From: Competibacteraceae bacterium UBA3908
Lineage (GTDB): Bacteria > Pseudomonadota > Gammaproteobacteria > Competibacterales > Competibacteraceae
NCBI GenBank assembly: GCA_002391525.1
Contig: DGFE01000153.1
Location: forward strand, 6,823 to 14,443
Length of the DNA stretch: 7,621 bases
Reading direction: 5' to 3'
The translations under genes were made by a program, and so were the position numbers. Of the stretch, positions 6,823 through 7,621 are shown piece after piece. Each line of letters opens with the position of its first letter. Position 1 is the first letter of the stretch. Under the pieces are notes generated by a model. It saw nothing but the letters and a program-made list of their open reading frames with translations. It was not told the origin of the DNA and ran no database searches.

Positions 6823-7602
6823 TCAGGGAACCTTGCGCGCCACCGCCAGGAAGCCGACGACCGGTTGGCCGCCCTCCAGGCGCAAGGTCACGGTTTCCAG
6901 GGACTCGACCGCCATTCCGGCCAGGCTCAGCGCCCGCCGCAGGCAGGCTTCGGAATGCCGGTAGCGGCCGCTGGGGTCGAGGCTGAAACCGGTCGTCGCA
7001 TCCGCGTCTTCAAGCCGCTCCACGGTGAACGCCAGCCAGCCGCCCGGCCGCAAAGCCGCGGCGGCGGCGGTCAGGACCGGTTCCAGTTGCCCGAAATAAA
7101 CCAGGGTGTCCGCGGACACGATCAGATCGTAAATGGCCGCTCGTTCGGTCAGAAACGCGGTCAGCTCCGCGATGGCCAGTTCGTCGTAATCTCCACGGGT
7201 CCGTGCCCGCTCGATCATGCGCGGCGACAGATCGACCCCGATCAGCTGCCGCGCATACGGGCGCAACCAGGGACCGCACAGCCCCGTGCCGCAGCCGGCA
7301 TCCAATACCTGCAACGACCCGTTCGGTTCGCCGACCCCGGCGGCGACCGCCGAAGCAAGCAGTTCCGGCGCCCGATACTCCAGGCGCTGCAGATGCTCGT
7401 CGAAACTGTCGGCCATTTCATCGAACACCTCCTGGACATACGCATCAGCGGCTCGTACCGGTACGTCGCGCCCCGAATGGGCCGCCAGCATGTGCCGGGC
7501 CACCGGATTGGCCGGGTCTCGCGCCAGCCAGTCCCGAAACAAGGCGGCGGCTTCCTCACCGCGGTTCAGCTTGTACAACAGAATGCCCAGGCCCTTGTAC
7601 GC
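6823..7602 (-). CDS. TPR-repeat SAM-dependent methyltransferase, second copy, 5' truncated at contig end
   Basis: The last 259 residues of a close paralogue of the next gene downstream. It opens inside the final TPR (AYKGLGILLYKLNRGEEA), then carries the linker RAADAYVQEVFDEMADSFDEHL (50-71), methyltransferase motif I LQVLDAGCGTGLC (97-109), Asp124 in GVDL, YDLIVSADTLVYFG (158-171) and LRPGGW (184-189). In a hand alignment of the block from YDEL to FTVE, 45 of 57 residues match the neighbour. The genomic reading frame ends at base 7602; the codons beyond it belong to the sequencing adapter, so the GTG-initiated MYKRQ start at 7617 is false and the true N-terminus, with more TPRs, is missing. 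The stop lies 30 bases before the TTG of the second methyltransferase, suggesting one operon that runs on to the acyl carrier protein. Substrate unknown. Confidence 0.88.
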   Translation of the reverse strand, partial: AYKGLGILLYKLNRGEEAAALFRDWLARDPANPVARHMLAAHSGRDVPVRAADAYVQEVFDEMADSFDEHLQRLEYRAPELLASAVAAGVGEPNGSLQVLDAGCGTGLCGPWLRPYARQLIGVDLSPRMIERARTRGDYDELAIAELTAFLTERAAIYDLIVSADTLVYFGQLEPVLTAAAAALRPGGWLAFTVERLEDADATTGFSLDPSGRYRHSEACLRRALSLAGMAVESLETVTLRLEGGQPVVGFLAVARKVP

Positions 7603-7621
7603 CTGTCTCTTATACACATCT
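7603..7621. other. Tn5/Nextera transposase adapter (mosaic end), not genomic
   Basis: CTGTCTCTTATACACATCT is the exact 19-base reverse complement of the Tn5 mosaic end used in tagmentation libraries. It sits at the very end of the window, as expected for untrimmed adapter read-through at a contig end. Only one copy is present and no transposase gene adjoins it, so a natural Tn5/IS50 end is very unlikely. Confidence 0.97.

Noticed and set aside
7603..7621. A natural Tn5/IS50 transposon end
   Set aside because: The sequence is the engineered mosaic end, ends exactly at the contig edge, and has no transposase, partner end or target duplication.

Overview
The window looks like an assembled contig end from a GC-rich proteobacterium, probably a gammaproteobacterium. 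The branching enzyme closely follows the Escherichia coli GlgB C-terminus, the alpha/beta hydrolase is of the YheT type, and the start sites carry Shine-Dalgarno sequences. A glycogen-storing lineage such as the Competibacter group would fit, but that is a guess. I see no phage, insertion sequence, CRISPR array, tRNA or rRNA.

Layout from left to right: (1) the C-terminal part of a glycogen branching enzyme (glgB, +), cut by the left edge and closed by a good intrinsic terminator. (2) A convergent, unusually long (725 aa) acetyl-CoA hydrolase/CoA-transferase family protein (-), with a candidate extended -10 promoter and a leader hairpin in front of it. (3) A SnoaL-like/NTF2-fold protein (+), start fixed by a consensus ribosome binding site. 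(4) A YheT-type alpha/beta hydrolase (+). (5) On the minus strand, a probable operon transcribed right to left: a truncated TPR-methyltransferase, a complete TPR-methyltransferase 30 bp downstream, and a small stand-alone acyl carrier protein 111 bp further on.

The last 19 bases (7603-7621) are the Tn5/Nextera mosaic-end sequence, not genomic DNA. The apparent start 'MYKRQ' of the last minus-strand reading frame comes from this adapter; the true gene continues off the contig. No gap without a gene exceeds 300 bases.

Functionally the left part concerns storage carbohydrate (GlgB) and acyl-CoA/acetate handling (CoA-transferase), though nothing shows that these are linked. The right part is the most accessory-looking: two paralogous TPR-methyltransferases in tandem with an acyl carrier protein could be the edge of a carrier-protein-based modification or envelope/polymer cluster, but the decisive neighbours lie beyond the contig end. 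I do not see firm evidence of a wholly new system here.
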